DNA of 64,000 nt from an uncultured Idiomarina sp. (GCA_946885915.1 CAMPHF010000001.1:124001-188000); one strand, 5' to 3'. Shown: positions 46,156 through 60,136, numbered from the stretch's first letter. Notes: generated by a model from the letters alone, not told the origin. A program made the numbers and translations.

Positions 46156-47967
46156 ATGCCCGAACAGGCGTTTAAGCAAAGTAATATCCGCAATTTTTCC
46201 ATTATTGCGCACATTGACCACGGCAAATCGACGCTTTCTGATCGCCTGATCCAATATTGCGGCGGCTTAACCGACCGTGAAATGGCAGAGCAAGTGCTTG
46301 ATTCCATGGACTTGGAGCGTGAGCGCGGCATTACTATTAAAGCTCAGAGCGTGACCTTACATTACACCGCACAAAATGGTGAAACCTATCAGCTTAACTT
46401 CATTGACACGCCAGGCCACGTTGACTTCTCTTATGAAGTATCGCGCAGCTTAGCTGGCTGTGAAGGTGCGCTGTTAGTGGTGGATGCTGCGCAAGGTGTG
46501 GAAGCGCAGACGCTCGCTAACTGTTACACCGCCATCGAAATGGACTTGGAAGTGGTGCCGGTATTAAACAAAATTGACTTACCGCAAGCGGAACCGCTGC
46601 GAGTGGCTGAAGAAATTGAAGATATCGTTGGTATCGAAGCGATTGACGCGGTGCAATGCTCAGCGAAAACCGGTATCGGTATTGGTGAGGTGCTGGAGCG
46701 TATTGTTAAGCAAATCCCACCGCCGCAAGGGAATGCAGAAGCGCCGCTACAAGCATTGATCATTGATTCGTGGTTCGACAACTATCAAGGTGTGGTGTCG
46801 TTAGTACGGGTTAAAAACGGTGTGCTGCGCGCTGGCGACAAAATGAAAGTGATGTCGACTGGGCAAAGCTATCAAGTCGATAAAGTTGGATTTTTCTCAC
46901 CCAAAGCCACTGAGACTGGTATTTTGCGGACCGGTGAAGTGGGTTTTGTTATCTCAGGGATTAAAGAAATTACCGGTGCGCCGGTGGGCGATACGTTGAC
47001 CCTAGCCAAGCAACCGGCGGATAAGCCATTACCTGGGTTTAAGAAAGTAAAGCCGCAGGTTTATGCGGGCATGTTCCCAATCTCATCAGATGATTATGAA
47101 AACTTCCGCGATGCGCTCGGCAAGCTGTCGCTAAATGATGCGTCACTGTTTTACGAACCAGAAAATTCAACCGCGCTAGGGTTTGGTTTCCGTTGTGGCT
47201 TTTTAGGTATGCTGCACATGGAAATTATTCAAGAGCGGCTGGAGCGGGAGTACGACATTGATCTGATCACCACGGCGCCGACGGTGGTCTATAAAGTATT
47301 ACGCAAAGACGGCAAAGAGGTCATGGTAGAAAACCCGGTGAATTTACCGCCGGTGAATGACATCGATACCATTTACGAACCTATTGTTGAAGCCAATATT
47401 TTAGTGCCGCAGGAATACTTGGGTAATGTGATTACCTTGTGTGTGGAAAAACGCGGTATGCAAACCGCTATGACCTATCACGGTAAACAAGTGGCGGTTA
47501 CTTATGAATTGCCAATGGCGGAAGTGGTGATGGACTTCTTCGACCGCTTAAAGTCGACGAGTCGTGGCTATGCGTCACTCGATTATCAATTCAAACGTTT
47601 CCAAGAAGCGGATATGGTTCGAGTAGACATCATGATTAACGGCGATCGAGTTGATGCGCTGGCGCTTATTACGCACCGCGATAATTCAGAATATCGTGGT
47701 CGCGAAGTGGTCGACAAAATGCGTGAACTGATCCCACGCCAGATGTTTGATATTGCGATTCAAGCATCGATCGGAAATCACATTATTGCGCGCTCGACCG
47801 TGAAGCAATTACGGAAAAACGTAACGGCGAAATGTTATGGCGGTGACGTAAGCCGGAAGAAGAAACTGTTACAGAAGCAAAAAGAAGGTAAGAAGCGGAT
47901 GAAGCAGTTGGGTAATGTGGAAGTCCCGCAAGAGGCCTTCTTGGCCGTGTTGAAAGTAGGGAAATAA
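46156..47967 (+). CDS. lepA: translation elongation factor 4 (LepA)
   Basis: LepA (EF4) is a ribosome-dependent GTPase, implicated in 30S assembly and in rescuing stalled or mistranslocated ribosomes. The 603-residue protein has G1 [18 protein letters not shown], switch region [17 protein letters not shown]3 [11 protein letters not shown] and G4 [11 protein letters not shown], followed by EF-G-like domains and the LepA-specific C-terminal domain (about 485-600, with [19 protein letters not shown]). lepB follows at 6 bp. Confidence 0.97.
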   Translation: MPEQAFKQSNIRNFSIIAHIDHGKSTLSDRLIQYCGGLTDREMAEQVLDSMDLERERGITIKAQSVTLHYTAQNGETYQLNFIDTPGHVDFSYEVSRSLAGCEGALLVVDAAQGVEAQTLANCYTAIEMDLEVVPVLNKIDLPQAEPLRVAEEIEDIVGIEAIDAVQCSAKTGIGIGEVLERIVKQIPPPQGNAEAPLQALIIDSWFDNYQGVVSLVRVKNGVLRAGDKMKVMSTGQSYQVDKVGFFSPKATETGILRTGEVGFVISGIKEITGAPVGDTLTLAKQPADKPLPGFKKVKPQVYAGMFPISSDDYENFRDALGKLSLNDASLFYEPENSTALGFGFRCGFLGMLHMEIIQERLEREYDIDLITTAPTVVYKVLRKDGKEVMVENPVNLPPVNDIDTIYEPIVEANILVPQEYLGNVITLCVEKRGMQTAMTYHGKQVAVTYELPMAEVVMDFFDRLKSTSRGYASLDYQFKRFQEADMVRVDIMINGDRVDALALITHRDNSEYRGREVVDKMRELIPRQMFDIAIQASIGNHIIARSTVKQLRKNVTAKCYGGDVSRKKKLLQKQKEGKKRMKQLGNVEVPQEAFLAVLKVGK

Positions 47968-47973
47968 TCAATC

Positions 47974-48912
47974 ATGGCGAATTACTTTTCAGTATTACTG
48001 ACGGTGGTCACTATTTTGACCGGTCTGTTGTGGGCGCTCGATAGTTGGAAGTTTAAGCCGGCACGAGCGGCCCGTTTGCGTGAAGAAGAGCGGCGTTTAA
48101 ACACCACCTTATCGACAGCTGCGCAACAGGATCTTGTGCCACAACCTTGGTGGGCTGAGTATTCCCAATCGATTTTCCCGGTTATTGCTGCCGTGCTGAT
48201 TTTACGCTCTTTTTTATATGAACCGTTTCAGATCCCCTCGGGTTCCATGATGCCGACCTTGCTGCGGGGGGATTTTATTCTGGTCGAGAAGTTTGCCTAC
48301 AGCGTGCGCGATCCATTATTTCGCAGCGAGTTAATCGCCGTGAATAAACCTGAACGTGGCGACGTTGCGGTATTTAAGTTCCCCCCTGATCCGCGCCAAG
48401 ACTTTATTAAGCGGGTGGTTGGTTTACCTGGCGATAGAATTATTTATCGCGATAAAACCCTATACATTCAACCTGCATGTGAGAGCGACGCTGCACAGTG
48501 CCCATCACCGCAGCAAGTGACAACCACCTTAATGGATCGGGCTGAATATTTCCGCGGCCCGTATCCACTGGATCGCATGCGCGAGCAGTTAGGTGAAGTG
48601 ACCCACGATATTTTGGTGGATAGTCAGGATGCAGCTAATCCGCTGCGTTATTATCAACAAGATGGCACAGCGTTTGACGAATGGGTAGTTCCTGCTGATC
48701 ATTATTTCATGATGGGGGATAACCGGGATAATTCAGAAGATAGCCGCTATTGGGGTTTTGTTCATCAAGATCTACTAGTGGGTGAGGCGGTGTTCATCTG
48801 GATGAGTTTTGAAATGGATCGTCCAGCAAGTAGCTGGTTGCCGCAATGGGTGCCGACCGGTGTTCGCTGGGCGCGTTTAGGCCCAATTGGTATTGATGAA
48901 ACAGCCGAATAA
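47974..48912 (+). CDS. lepB: signal peptidase I
   Basis: LepB cleaves signal peptides of secreted proteins at the periplasmic face of the inner membrane. The 312-residue protein (E. coli 324) has two N-terminal membrane segments (about 3-24 and 63-83), the catalytic Ser in [18 protein letters not shown], the catalytic Lys in [16 protein letters not shown] and the late [16 protein letters not shown] box. It is coupled to lepA and rnc, as in E. coli. Confidence 0.96.
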   Translation: MANYFSVLLTVVTILTGLLWALDSWKFKPARAARLREEERRLNTTLSTAAQQDLVPQPWWAEYSQSIFPVIAAVLILRSFLYEPFQIPSGSMMPTLLRGDFILVEKFAYSVRDPLFRSELIAVNKPERGDVAVFKFPPDPRQDFIKRVVGLPGDRIIYRDKTLYIQPACESDAAQCPSPQQVTTTLMDRAEYFRGPYPLDRMREQLGEVTHDILVDSQDAANPLRYYQQDGTAFDEWVVPADHYFMMGDNRDNSEDSRYWGFVHQDLLVGEAVFIWMSFEMDRPASSWLPQWVPTGVRWARLGPIGIDETAE

Positions 48913-48925
48913 AAGCGAAACGACC

Positions 48926-49627
48926 ATGAGTTTGCCACAACCGCCGTTGGCGGTATTGGAGCGCGCGCTGGGTTATACCTACCGGCATCCAGAGCGATTA
49001 CAACAAGCGTTAACCCATCGCAGTGCTGCCCACAAACACAACGAACGCCTAGAGTTTCTTGGTGATTCCGTGTTGGGCATCGTGATTAGTGAAGCCTTAT
49101 TTCAACAGTTCCCTCATCAAGACGAGGGCGATTTGAGTCGTATGCGTGCCACCATAGTGTGTGGCAAGTCATTGGCGAAACTGGCGCGGCATTTTAATTT
49201 AGGTGCTCATCTCGTGTTAGGCCCAGGCGAGCTGAAAAGTGGTGGGCATCGGCGCGAATCTATTCTTGCTGACACGATGGAAGCATTAATTGGTGCGATG
49301 TACCTTGAGAGTGATTTACCTACTTGTCGTGAGCGCATCTTAGCGTGGTTTCAGCAGACTTTAGCCAGTATCCAACCCGGTCAACAGCAAAAAGATGCGA
49401 AAACACGCTTGCAAGAATATCTCCAAGCTCGCCAGTTCGCGACGCCAGACTACGACGTCGTGGCAACCGCTGGCCAAGCCCATAACCAACAAATTACGGT
49501 AAGCTGTCAAACCGCAATGTTTGCGGAAACTACAGTCGCTACCAGCACTAGCCGCCGCAAAGCTGAGCAAGCGGCAGCAGCTATGATGATTGCAAAAATT
49601 CAAACCGAACGAGGCGAAAATGTCTGA
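48926..49627 (+). CDS. rnc: ribonuclease III
   Basis: RNase III cuts double-stranded RNA in rRNA processing and mRNA turnover. The 233-residue protein has the catalytic box [20 protein letters not shown] (about 37-56), the second acidic site [14 protein letters not shown] and a C-terminal double-stranded-RNA-binding domain ([14 protein letters not shown] to [12 protein letters not shown]). ATG 48926 gives [20 protein letters not shown], matching the family; TTG 48887 and ATG 48896 lie inside lepB. It overlaps era by 8 bp. Confidence 0.95.
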   Translation: MSLPQPPLAVLERALGYTYRHPERLQQALTHRSAAHKHNERLEFLGDSVLGIVISEALFQQFPHQDEGDLSRMRATIVCGKSLAKLARHFNLGAHLVLGPGELKSGGHRRESILADTMEALIGAMYLESDLPTCRERILAWFQQTLASIQPGQQQKDAKTRLQEYLQARQFATPDYDVVATAGQAHNQQITVSCQTAMFAETTVATSTSRRKAEQAAAAMMIAKIQTERGENV

Positions 49628-50549
49628 TCACCTTTCATCCAGCACGGATGAGCAAACGCCACAACAAAGCGCATTCATCGCTATCGTAGGTCGCCCTAAT
49701 GTGGGTAAATCGACGTTATTGAACCGCATTCTTGGGCAGAAAATAAGTATTACCTCGAATAAGCCACAAACCACCCGACATCGTATTTTAGGTATTGAAA
49801 CTGAAGGCGATCGGCAACTGGTGTATGTGGATACGCCGGGACTGCATCGCGATGAGAAAAAAGCCATTAATCGCTTAATGAACCGTGCCGCTGCCAGTTC
49901 AATTGGCGGCGTTGAAGCGATTTTGTTTGTGGTGGAAGGTACCCGCTGGCAGAGCGATGATGAGCTGGTGCTGGAAAAATTGAAACACAACAAAGCACCG
50001 GTGTTGTTAGTGGTAAATAAGATCGATCAAATCCCCGATAAAAGCCAAATGTTGCCGCATTTACAGCAATTAGCGACAAAGTATAACTTCGCGGAGATGC
50101 TGCCAATTTCGGCGAAAACCGGCGATAATGTTGATAATTTACGTAAAATTGTGCACAAGTACGCACGTCCTGGGCATCACCATTTCCCTGAAGATTATGT
50201 GACTGATCGCTCGGTTCGTTTTATGACGGCCGAAATTATTCGCGAAAAGCTGATGCGCTTTATGGGCGAAGAACTACCTTATGCGACGACCGTTGAAATC
50301 GAACAGTTTAGCCTAGCCCCCTCAGGGACGACCCACATTCATGCGTTGATTTTAGTAGAGCGCGAAGGGCAAAAGCGGATCGTCATCGGTCAGGGTGGTA
50401 GCAAGCTGAAAACCATAGGTACTGAAGCGCGGAAAGACCTAGAAAAGCTGATTGACGGCAAAGTACATTTGCAACTGTGGGTAAAAGTGAAATCCGGCTG
50501 GGCAGATGACGAGCGAGCGCTGCGTAGCTTGGGTTACCAAGAGGACTAA
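49620..50549 (+). CDS. era: GTPase Era
   Basis: Era is an essential GTPase that binds the 3' end of 16S rRNA during 30S maturation. The 309-residue protein has G1 [12 protein letters not shown], the switch-region [13 protein letters not shown]3 [15 protein letters not shown]4 LVVNKIDQI and a C-terminal KH domain with [20 protein letters not shown]. The start is ATG 49620, with GAGG (49611-49614) 5 nt upstream, inside the end of rnc. This overlap couples the two ribosome-maturation genes. Confidence 0.97.
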   Translation: MSDHLSSSTDEQTPQQSAFIAIVGRPNVGKSTLLNRILGQKISITSNKPQTTRHRILGIETEGDRQLVYVDTPGLHRDEKKAINRLMNRAAASSIGGVEAILFVVEGTRWQSDDELVLEKLKHNKAPVLLVVNKIDQIPDKSQMLPHLQQLATKYNFAEMLPISAKTGDNVDNLRKIVHKYARPGHHHFPEDYVTDRSVRFMTAEIIREKLMRFMGEELPYATTVEIEQFSLAPSGTTHIHALILVEREGQKRIVIGQGGSKLKTIGTEARKDLEKLIDGKVHLQLWVKVKSGWADDERALRSLGYQED

Positions 50550-50554
50550 CGCGC

Positions 50555-51259
50555 ATGCTGGCGGCCTATGTATTGCACCGGTGGCCGTATCAAGAGAGCG
50601 GCCTGATGTGTGATGTGGTCACAGCAGAGCATGGCCGAGTGCGGGTTGTGGCAAGGGGCGCGAGGCGTCCCAAAAGTCCTTGGCGTGGAATATTACAGCC
50701 ATTTGTGCCGCTGCAGGTGCAGTGGCGCGGGCGCGGCGATATGCCGACCTTAGTGAGTGCGGAAGGGCAAGCGCCGGCCTTAACGCTGCAGAGCGAGCGG
50801 CTGTACAGCGGCTTTTATGTGAATGAATTAATGCAACGGGTAACCACGCCCTGGCATGCCTTAGAGCAGCTGTTTGAGGGCTACGCTCACACACTCCAGC
50901 AATTAGTTGCCGGGCCATTAGAGCCAACTTTGCGGTCATTTGAATGGCAATTGCTGCAGTTTCTCGGCCAAGGCATTGATTTTTACCACGACTGTCTGAG
51001 TGGTGAACCATTACCCACCATAGGTTGGGTACAGTTTACGCCAGGTGCGGGATTCAGCACCCGCGATGCTGAGCAAGTTCCGCCAGTGCGGCGCTTCGCC
51101 GCCGCGGAGATTGTCGCGTTACAATCGCTGGAAATCCAACATCCGGCGCAATTATCGACCTTAAAGCGGTTGTTACGACTCGCTTTACAGCCTTACGTTG
51201 GCGAGCAGCCATTACGCAGCCGCGAACTATTTGCTAGTTTTACCCAGAGGGGATCCTGA
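50555..51259 (+). CDS. recO: DNA repair protein RecO
   Basis: RecO anneals SSB-coated single strands and, with RecR, loads RecA. The 234-residue protein has the N-terminal OB-fold ([20 protein letters not shown], then [20 protein letters not shown]) and a helical C-terminal domain with [20 protein letters not shown]. It has no Cys4 zinc site, as usual for proteobacterial RecO. It follows era at 5 bp and its TGA overlaps the pdxJ ATG by 1 bp. Confidence 0.95.
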   Translation: MLAAYVLHRWPYQESGLMCDVVTAEHGRVRVVARGARRPKSPWRGILQPFVPLQVQWRGRGDMPTLVSAEGQAPALTLQSERLYSGFYVNELMQRVTTPWHALEQLFEGYAHTLQQLVAGPLEPTLRSFEWQLLQFLGQGIDFYHDCLSGEPLPTIGWVQFTPGAGFSTRDAEQVPPVRRFAAAEIVALQSLEIQHPAQLSTLKRLLRLALQPYVGEQPLRSRELFASFTQRGS

Positions 51260-52032
51260 TGTTACGAGCACCACAAGATATTTTACTGGGCGTGAATATT
51301 GATCACATTGCCACACTGCGTAATGCCCGTGGTGTGCAGTACCCCGATCCGGTCGCGGCTGCTGCGCTGGCTGAGCAAGCGGGTGCAGATGGGATCACCG
51401 TGCACTTGCGCGAAGACCGTCGCCACATCACGGATCGCGATGTACGGTTACTGGCGGAAACGCTGCAAACTCGGATGAATTTAGAAATGGCGGTGACCGA
51501 CGAAATGCTTAGCATTGCCGAGCAAACGCGGCCTGCCTATTGCTGTATGGTGCCGGAAAAACGTGAGGAGCTGACCACTGAAGGTGGGCTGAATGTGGCA
51601 GGACAGCTTGCCAAAATCACCGATGCGGTAAGTCGTATGCAAGCGGCTGGGATTATAACGTCGCTATTTATTGATGCCGATGAAAAGCAAATTGAGGCGG
51701 CGCATGAGTCGGGCGCTGCGGTGATTGAGCTGCACACCGGCCATTACGCTGAACAACGTACTGTGGCTGGGCAGCAAGCGGCACTGGCACAATTACAACA
51801 CGCCGCAACCTATGCGCAACGCTTGGGATTACAAGTGAATGCCGGCCATGGTTTGCATTATCACAACAGTGCGCCAATTGCCGCTATTACTGAGCTGGTG
51901 GAACTTAACATTGGCCATGCCATTATCGCGCATGCCGCGCTCGTAGGCCTACCTACAGCGGTGCGAGAAATGAAGCAAATACTGCAACAAGCTCGGCAAC
52001 AAAGCCTGTTAGCACAAGCCAGCGCGGGTTAA
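51259..52032 (+). CDS. pdxJ: pyridoxine 5'-phosphate synthase
   Basis: PdxJ condenses 1-deoxy-D-xylulose 5-phosphate with 3-amino-2-oxopropyl phosphate to form pyridoxine 5'-phosphate, the last ring-forming step of B6 synthesis. The 257-residue TIM-barrel protein has the signature [20 protein letters not shown] and [36 protein letters not shown] and [14 protein letters not shown]. It lies between recO and acpS as in E. coli; AGAGGGG precedes the ATG. Confidence 0.96.
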   Translation: MLRAPQDILLGVNIDHIATLRNARGVQYPDPVAAAALAEQAGADGITVHLREDRRHITDRDVRLLAETLQTRMNLEMAVTDEMLSIAEQTRPAYCCMVPEKREELTTEGGLNVAGQLAKITDAVSRMQAAGIITSLFIDADEKQIEAAHESGAAVIELHTGHYAEQRTVAGQQAALAQLQHAATYAQRLGLQVNAGHGLHYHNSAPIAAITELVELNIGHAIIAHAALVGLPTAVREMKQILQQARQQSLLAQASAG

Positions 52033-52055
52033 TCCACCAAGATGGAGCGCGATTT

Positions 52056-52490
52056 ATGATCCTTGGTATTGGTACCGACATTTTAGCACTGCAGCGGCTG
52101 CGGGATATGCCGCCCGCACGTTTACAAGCACTTGCTAAACGGGTGTTAATGCCGGCCGAGCTCATTGATTGGCAGGCGTTGGCCGAGGCGCAACAAGCGC
52201 CAGTACTCGGGAAGCGATTTGCCGCCAAAGAAGCTATTGCTAAGGCTTATGGAACCGGTATCGGCGCTCAACTGAGCTTTCAAGACATTCAGTTACTGCA
52301 TGATAAGTTAGGTAAACCCCACTTCGAATTGAGTGAGTCGGCGGCTCGCGCGCTGTGCCAACTGCATGGTGTGGCGCGCTTAAGCTGCCATTTAAGCGTC
52401 AGCGATGAGGTGGATTACGCCCAAGCCCATGCGCTTATTGAAGGGCATGTGGATGCTGCGGTGTTACCAATTGCCTCGAGCGAGTGCTGA
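52056..52490 (+). CDS. acpS: holo-[acyl-carrier-protein] synthase
   Basis: AcpS moves 4'-phosphopantetheine from CoA to acyl carrier protein. Conserved metal-binding blocks are ILGIGTDILALQRLRDMP at the start and LGKRFAAKEAIAKAYGTGIG in the middle. The 144-residue length is about 18 more than E. coli AcpS (126), the extra being a C-terminal tail after CHLSVSDEVDYAQAHALIE. It follows pdxJ at 23 bp and ends 1 bp before the rlmD start. Confidence 0.94.
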   Translation: MILGIGTDILALQRLRDMPPARLQALAKRVLMPAELIDWQALAEAQQAPVLGKRFAAKEAIAKAYGTGIGAQLSFQDIQLLHDKLGKPHFELSESAARALCQLHGVARLSCHLSVSDEVDYAQAHALIEGHVDAAVLPIASSEC

Positions 52491-52491
52491 T

Positions 52492-53892
52492 ATGGCCCAG
52501 TTTTATCAACAAAAGCGGACTCCGCCAAGCACTAAAACAACCCTCCAAAATGGTGAAGTGGTTGCCCTTGATCATCAGGGCCGAGGCGTGATCCGCGCGG
52601 GTCAAAAAACCTATTTCGTGGCGGGCGCTTTGCCCGGCGAACGTGTCGATGTGCAATTATTGAAACCACCGCAAGCCCAGCTGCTCAAGCGGCACAATAG
52701 TGTTAGCAGCCGAGTTGAGCCGCCCTGTGCATTCGCCCAACAATGCGGCGGTTGCGATTTGCAGCACTTGGCTTTGGCGGAGCAACGCGCGCACAAACAG
52801 GCTACCGTAACCGCTTTACTTGCCAAATTCGCAGGCTTAACTGAACTCCCTTGGCAAGCTATGCTAACGGGCGCTGCAAGCGGCATTCGGGCGCGCACAC
52901 GGCTAGCGGTGCGTTGGTTACCTCGGCAACAGCGACTAGCAATTGGCTTTCGGGCAGCGCAAAGCAAAGACATCGTCGAAATCACGCAGTGCATGTTGAT
53001 GACCCCTGAGTTGCAACGGGCATTTACTTATTTGCCACAGTTAAGTCGCTTTGAATTGGCCAAATCCTTGGGCCATATTGAGCTTTTGCATGGTGCCCCT
53101 GTGGTGGTCATGCTGCGTTTGACGCAACCGCTCAGTCAGGCTGATCATCAAGGCCTGACCGAGTGGCTGGCACAGTTACCGGCCAACACCTTGCAATTGT
53201 GGTTGCACGATCACGATCAACAGCGTCAGGCGCTTCATTCAGGCCCTGCGCAGGCTGGTACGGTTAGCTACCCGAGCGCCAGCTGGCAGGCGCAGGGCTG
53301 GCAACCCCAGACCATACCCTACCGGCCGGGCGATTTTTATCAGGCCAATGTAAGCTTAAATCCGGCTTTAGTGCAGCAAGCCTGCGAATGGCTAGCGCCG
53401 AGCGCTGGCGAACAAGTATTGGAATTATTTGCCGGTACTGGCAATTTTACCCAAGCATTGTTAGCGCTGGGGGCGCGAGTGACCGCAGTGGAGGGTGATG
53501 CACAAATGACGCGGCAGTTACAGGCGAACAATAGCCAAGCTGGGACGCAGTTAACCACACTTACCGCCGATTTGAGTCAGACTGATGGGCTCGCGCAATT
53601 AATTGCGGATAGCGCGGCATCGGCGCTGCTACTCGATCCAGCTCGGGCGGGCGCGCGTGAAGTGGCATTAGCGCTACAAGCAAGGGTCGAGCGGGCCCGC
53701 AAAACCAAAAGAGCGCCAGCCATTGCGCGTATTTTATATGTTTCTTGTGCGCCTGATACCTTCGCCCGAGATGCACAAATATTAGCCTCTGCAGGCTACC
53801 AAATCGTGAAACTGGGGCTGGTCGATATGTTTCCTCATACCCATCATATTGAGACCATGGCGTTATTCGAATTTACCCCGGCAAACCGCTAA
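52492..53892 (+). CDS. rlmD: 23S rRNA (uracil(1939)-C(5))-methyltransferase RlmD
   Basis: RlmD (RumA) methylates U1939 of 23S rRNA. The 466-residue protein (E. coli 433) has an N-terminal TRAM domain (about 20-60), a [4Fe-4S] site made by C79, C85 and C88 in PPCAFAQQCGGCDLQ plus the Cys of EITQCMLM, the SAM motif LELFAGTGNFTQAL and the catalytic-Cys block ILYVSCAPDTFARD. ATG 52492 lies 1 bp after the acpS stop; the open frame upstream overlaps acpS. It precedes relA. Confidence 0.95.
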   Translation: MAQFYQQKRTPPSTKTTLQNGEVVALDHQGRGVIRAGQKTYFVAGALPGERVDVQLLKPPQAQLLKRHNSVSSRVEPPCAFAQQCGGCDLQHLALAEQRAHKQATVTALLAKFAGLTELPWQAMLTGAASGIRARTRLAVRWLPRQQRLAIGFRAAQSKDIVEITQCMLMTPELQRAFTYLPQLSRFELAKSLGHIELLHGAPVVVMLRLTQPLSQADHQGLTEWLAQLPANTLQLWLHDHDQQRQALHSGPAQAGTVSYPSASWQAQGWQPQTIPYRPGDFYQANVSLNPALVQQACEWLAPSAGEQVLELFAGTGNFTQALLALGARVTAVEGDAQMTRQLQANNSQAGTQLTTLTADLSQTDGLAQLIADSAASALLLDPARAGAREVALALQARVERARKTKRAPAIARILYVSCAPDTFARDAQILASAGYQIVKLGLVDMFPHTHHIETMALFEFTPANR

Positions 53893-53953
53893 TTTGAGGT
53901 AGTCGAAGCCCTCTGGCTGCGGTATCGTAGATGCTTCAGGAAGGAGGCGCGTT

Positions 53954-56197
53954 GTGGTTCATATTCGAAGTACTCATGTTGATAAACCCGATACTCAATC
54001 AGGCGACTGGCTTGCGCATGCGCCAGCGGCAAAGGCTGAGCGGTTACAACATGAAGCCACTCAACTTGCGCAAATGTTGCGGCACGCGCGGCAGCAGCAA
54101 TCTAGCCGCAGCGAGGCCGATGAATTAGCGACACAATTGGCGGCGCAACATGCCGAGCAGTTGTTGAAGGGCCAAGAAATGGTCGAAATTCTGCTCGGCC
54201 TTAACCTTGACCAAGAGTCACTCACCACCGCCTTATTAACGCCTGCGGTAGAAGCGGGTTCGTTAACGCCAGCCCAAGTAGAAACCTTTGGTGGTCAAGC
54301 GCTGCAGAATTTACTCGCAGCGGTACAGCAAATGCAAAGTATCAGCCAGCTGCAACACTTTCGTCATGGCCAACCTGCGCCCGCGCAAATCGACAATGTA
54401 CGGCGGATGTTGTTGGCGATGGTGGCTGATGTGCGAGCAGTACTCATTAAACTGGCTGAGCGGATTTGTTTTTTACGTCAAGTAAAGCAGGCTGATGAAG
54501 AAACCCGCGTGTTGGCCGCCAAAGAATGTGCTGATATTTATGCTCCGCTCGCCAATCGACTTGGAATTGGCCAATTAAAATGGGAGCTAGAAGACCTCTC
54601 ATTTCGTTATCTACACCCGAAAACCTATAAAGAAATTGCGAGTCAGTTACATGAGCGGCGGATTGATCGCGAGCAGTTTATTGAGGCGTTTGTAACTGAT
54701 CTTAAGCAACAGTTGCAGGCGCAGGAAATTGATGCCGAAGTGTACGGAAGGCCGAAGCACATCTATTCGATTTGGCGCAAAATGCAGAAAAAACATCTGG
54801 ATTTTGATCAACTTTACGATATTCGTGCGGTGCGCATTATTGCGGCCTCATTAAAGGATTGTTATGCCGCCTTAGGCGTCGTACACACCCGCTGGCGCCA
54901 CATTGCCTCTGAGTTCGACGATTATATCGCAACGCCCAAGGCCAACGGTTATCAATCTATTCATACGGTGGTCAGTGGTCCGGGCGGTAATAATGTAGAA
55001 ATCCAAATCCGCAGTCATGATATGCATGAAGATGCGGAGCTAGGCGTGGCCGCTCACTGGCTCTATAAAGAGGGCGCGCCTGCGAGCAAAGCCTCTGGTT
55101 TTGAAGAGAAAATCGCATGGTTGCGTAAACTGTTAGCCTGGCAAGACGACATGGCTGAAAGTGATGAGCTGGTGGCTGAAATTCGCTCCCAGGTGTTTGA
55201 GGACCGCGTCTACGTATTCACTCCGAAAGGCGAAGTGATTGATATGCCAGCCGGTTCAACCCCATTAGATTTTGCTTATTATATTCATAGTCAAATTGGC
55301 CACCAGTGTGTCGGTGCCAAAATTGATGGTCGTATTGTGCCGTTCACTTACCATTTACAAAATGGTGATCGGGTTGAAATTTTGACCCAAAAGAATGCGC
55401 AACCACGGCGTGATTGGCTAAACCCGCAGCTGGGTTACCTGCAAACGGCGCGTGCTCGGGCGAAGGTACAAACCTATTTCAAAAAACTCGACCGAGATAA
55501 AAATATTGCCGCGGGCAAAGAGTTACTGGAACACGAGTTACACAAGTATCAATTGCAGTTGAGTGATGCTGAGCAGCAATTGCATAAATTTAACGTACAA
55601 CAGCTAGATGATTTGCTGGCTGGCGTTGGTGCGGGTGATTTGCGGCTGCACCATATCGTCAATCAAATCCGTCCTGAAACCGATGCGACCCAAGAGCGGT
55701 TGGAGCGGTTGACGCAGCGCAAACCAAGCCGCACCAATAGTGCCAGTAGTGATATCTCGGTCGATGGCATCGGCCATTTAATGACCAGTTTCGCCAAGTG
55801 TTGCCAACCTTTGCCGGGCGAGGCCATTTACGGCTTTATTACTCAGGGCCGCGGGGTGTCGGTGCACCGTGACGATTGCGAACAACTGCAGCATTTATTG
55901 GTGCAGCATCCCGAGCGTGGCATTCAAGTGGCATGGAGTGCGCGCAAACGGGGCCAGTATCGTGCGGATTTGCAGGTGGCAGCCCTAGATCGCAGTGGCC
56001 TGTTGCACGACATTACAAGTGTACTTGCGAACGAAAAAGCCAATGTCGTGCAACTTGACAGCCAGACCGAAGCTGACGAGCAATTGGCGCGCATTAGTTT
56101 AGGCGTGATGCTGCAAGATCATAGTGACTTACGCCGGATCATCTCACGCATAAAACAAATTCAAGGAGTGCAGTATGTCCGTCGCCGCCAAGCCTGA
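53954..56197 (+). CDS. relA: GTP pyrophosphokinase RelA
   Basis: RelA makes (p)ppGpp when uncharged tRNA sits on the ribosome, launching the stringent response. The 747-residue length is close to E. coli (744). Domain order: degenerate HD domain (about 60-185) lacking the HD pair, as usual for RelA, so no hydrolase activity is expected; synthetase (about 235-370, VYGRPKHIYSIWRKMQKKHL and DYIATPKANGYQSIHTVV); TGS (about 405-465, YVFTPKGEVIDMPAGSTPLD); and C-terminal zinc-finger and ACT parts (FAKCCQPLPGE). The GTG start at 53954 has AAGGAGG 6 nt upstream; E. coli relA also starts with GTG. Confidence 0.97.
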   Translation: MVHIRSTHVDKPDTQSGDWLAHAPAAKAERLQHEATQLAQMLRHARQQQSSRSEADELATQLAAQHAEQLLKGQEMVEILLGLNLDQESLTTALLTPAVEAGSLTPAQVETFGGQALQNLLAAVQQMQSISQLQHFRHGQPAPAQIDNVRRMLLAMVADVRAVLIKLAERICFLRQVKQADEETRVLAAKECADIYAPLANRLGIGQLKWELEDLSFRYLHPKTYKEIASQLHERRIDREQFIEAFVTDLKQQLQAQEIDAEVYGRPKHIYSIWRKMQKKHLDFDQLYDIRAVRIIAASLKDCYAALGVVHTRWRHIASEFDDYIATPKANGYQSIHTVVSGPGGNNVEIQIRSHDMHEDAELGVAAHWLYKEGAPASKASGFEEKIAWLRKLLAWQDDMAESDELVAEIRSQVFEDRVYVFTPKGEVIDMPAGSTPLDFAYYIHSQIGHQCVGAKIDGRIVPFTYHLQNGDRVEILTQKNAQPRRDWLNPQLGYLQTARARAKVQTYFKKLDRDKNIAAGKELLEHELHKYQLQLSDAEQQLHKFNVQQLDDLLAGVGAGDLRLHHIVNQIRPETDATQERLERLTQRKPSRTNSASSDISVDGIGHLMTSFAKCCQPLPGEAIYGFITQGRGVSVHRDDCEQLQHLLVQHPERGIQVAWSARKRGQYRADLQVAALDRSGLLHDITSVLANEKANVVQLDSQTEADEQLARISLGVMLQDHSDLRRIISRIKQIQGVQYVRRRQA

Positions 56198-57059
56198 AGC
56201 GCTCGCGCTTGAACAGTTACAACCCGCACAATTAACACCTGCGGAGCGGGTGGTTGCGGTACAAACCCAAGCACGTGGCATCGATAAATTATTGGCCGTG
56301 ATGAAATGCTTACGGGACCCGGACAGTGGCTGCCCTTGGGATTTACAACAAACACTCACAAGCCTCATTCCCTATACCATTGAAGAAGCCTATGAAGTAG
56401 CGGCAGCGTTACATGGTGGGAAGGCCGATGAGATCATGGATGAATTGGGTGATTTGCTATTTCAGGTGGTGTTTTACGCCGATTTAACTGAAGCTCAAGC
56501 GTGGGGCGATTTTGATCACATTGCGGCTGGAATGGCGCATAAGTTAATTCGGCGTCATCCGCATATTTTTGCCGACCAAACGGGTTTGTCAGAAGCAGAA
56601 ATAAAAGCCCAATGGGAGCAAATCAAGCTGCAAGAGCGCCAGCAACGCGGGCAATCCGCGTCAGTGTTTGATGGTATTCCCCAGCAACTGCCAGCGTTGC
56701 TAATGGCAAATAAATTACAAAAGCGTGCCGCGACCGTTGGGTTCGATTGGGACGAGCTGGCTCCGGTGCTTGGCAAAGTGCACGAAGAGTTAGCTGAAGT
56801 AGAAGCGGAGTTATTTGCCGAGCAGGTAAATAAAGACGCGCTCACTGGTGAGCTTGGCGACTTGTTGTTTGCGGTGACTAATTTGGCGCGGCATGTGAAA
56901 GTGAATCCTGAAGCTGCACTGACGAGTACCAACGCCAAGTTCAAACGCCGATTTCAAGCGATAGAGGCACGCTTGCGTGCGGCCCAACTTGATCCCCAGC
57001 AACTCTCGCTGGCGGAACTTGATGCACACTGGCAAGCGGTCAAAGCCGATGAAACCTAA
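56175..57059 (+). CDS. mazG: nucleoside triphosphate pyrophosphohydrolase MazG
   Basis: MazG hydrolyses nucleoside triphosphates to monophosphate and pyrophosphate; in E. coli it lowers ppGpp and limits toxicity from MazEF. The 294-residue protein has two MazG domains, the first with YTIEEAYEVAAALHGG and DEIMDELGDLLFQVVFYADL (metal-binding E-x-x-E and E-x-x-D), the second with VHEELAEVEAEL and GELGDLLFAVTNLAR. It is about 30 residues longer than E. coli MazG (263), mainly at the N-terminus. Its ATG lies 23 bp inside relA. The mazEF pair found here in E. coli is absent. Confidence 0.95.
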   Translation: MSVAAKPEALALEQLQPAQLTPAERVVAVQTQARGIDKLLAVMKCLRDPDSGCPWDLQQTLTSLIPYTIEEAYEVAAALHGGKADEIMDELGDLLFQVVFYADLTEAQAWGDFDHIAAGMAHKLIRRHPHIFADQTGLSEAEIKAQWEQIKLQERQQRGQSASVFDGIPQQLPALLMANKLQKRAATVGFDWDELAPVLGKVHEELAEVEAELFAEQVNKDALTGELGDLLFAVTNLARHVKVNPEAALTSTNAKFKRRFQAIEARLRAAQLDPQQLSLAELDAHWQAVKADET

Positions 57060-57082
57060 GCATGCTGGCCGACGATAAATAA

Positions 57083-57111
57083 TTGTCGGCTTTGCGACCT
57101 TCGGGTATACT
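57083..57111 (+). promoter_or_regulatory. candidate pyrG promoter
   Basis: TTGTCG (57083-57088) and TATACT (57106-57111) are 17 nt apart, 54 bp before the pyrG ATG. The -35 overlaps the right arm of a small hairpin, GCCGAC (57068-57073) with GTCGGC (57085-57090), which may end mazG transcripts. No long pyrimidine-run attenuator of the Bacillus pyrG type is visible. Confidence 0.6.
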
Positions 57112-57150
57112 GTTTTCCCGTCTTGAAAAGCAATTCCCCATTCACCCTGA

Positions 57151-58803
<1,653 letters not shown>

Positions 58804-58825
58804 GCGGCGCTTAGATGGAGTTTGA

Positions 58826-60130
<1,305 letters not shown>

Positions 60131-60136
60131 GCATGC

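Noticed and set aside
53954..56197. RelA lacks the HD hydrolase residues
   Set aside because: A degenerate hydrolase domain is normal for RelA; it does not indicate damage.
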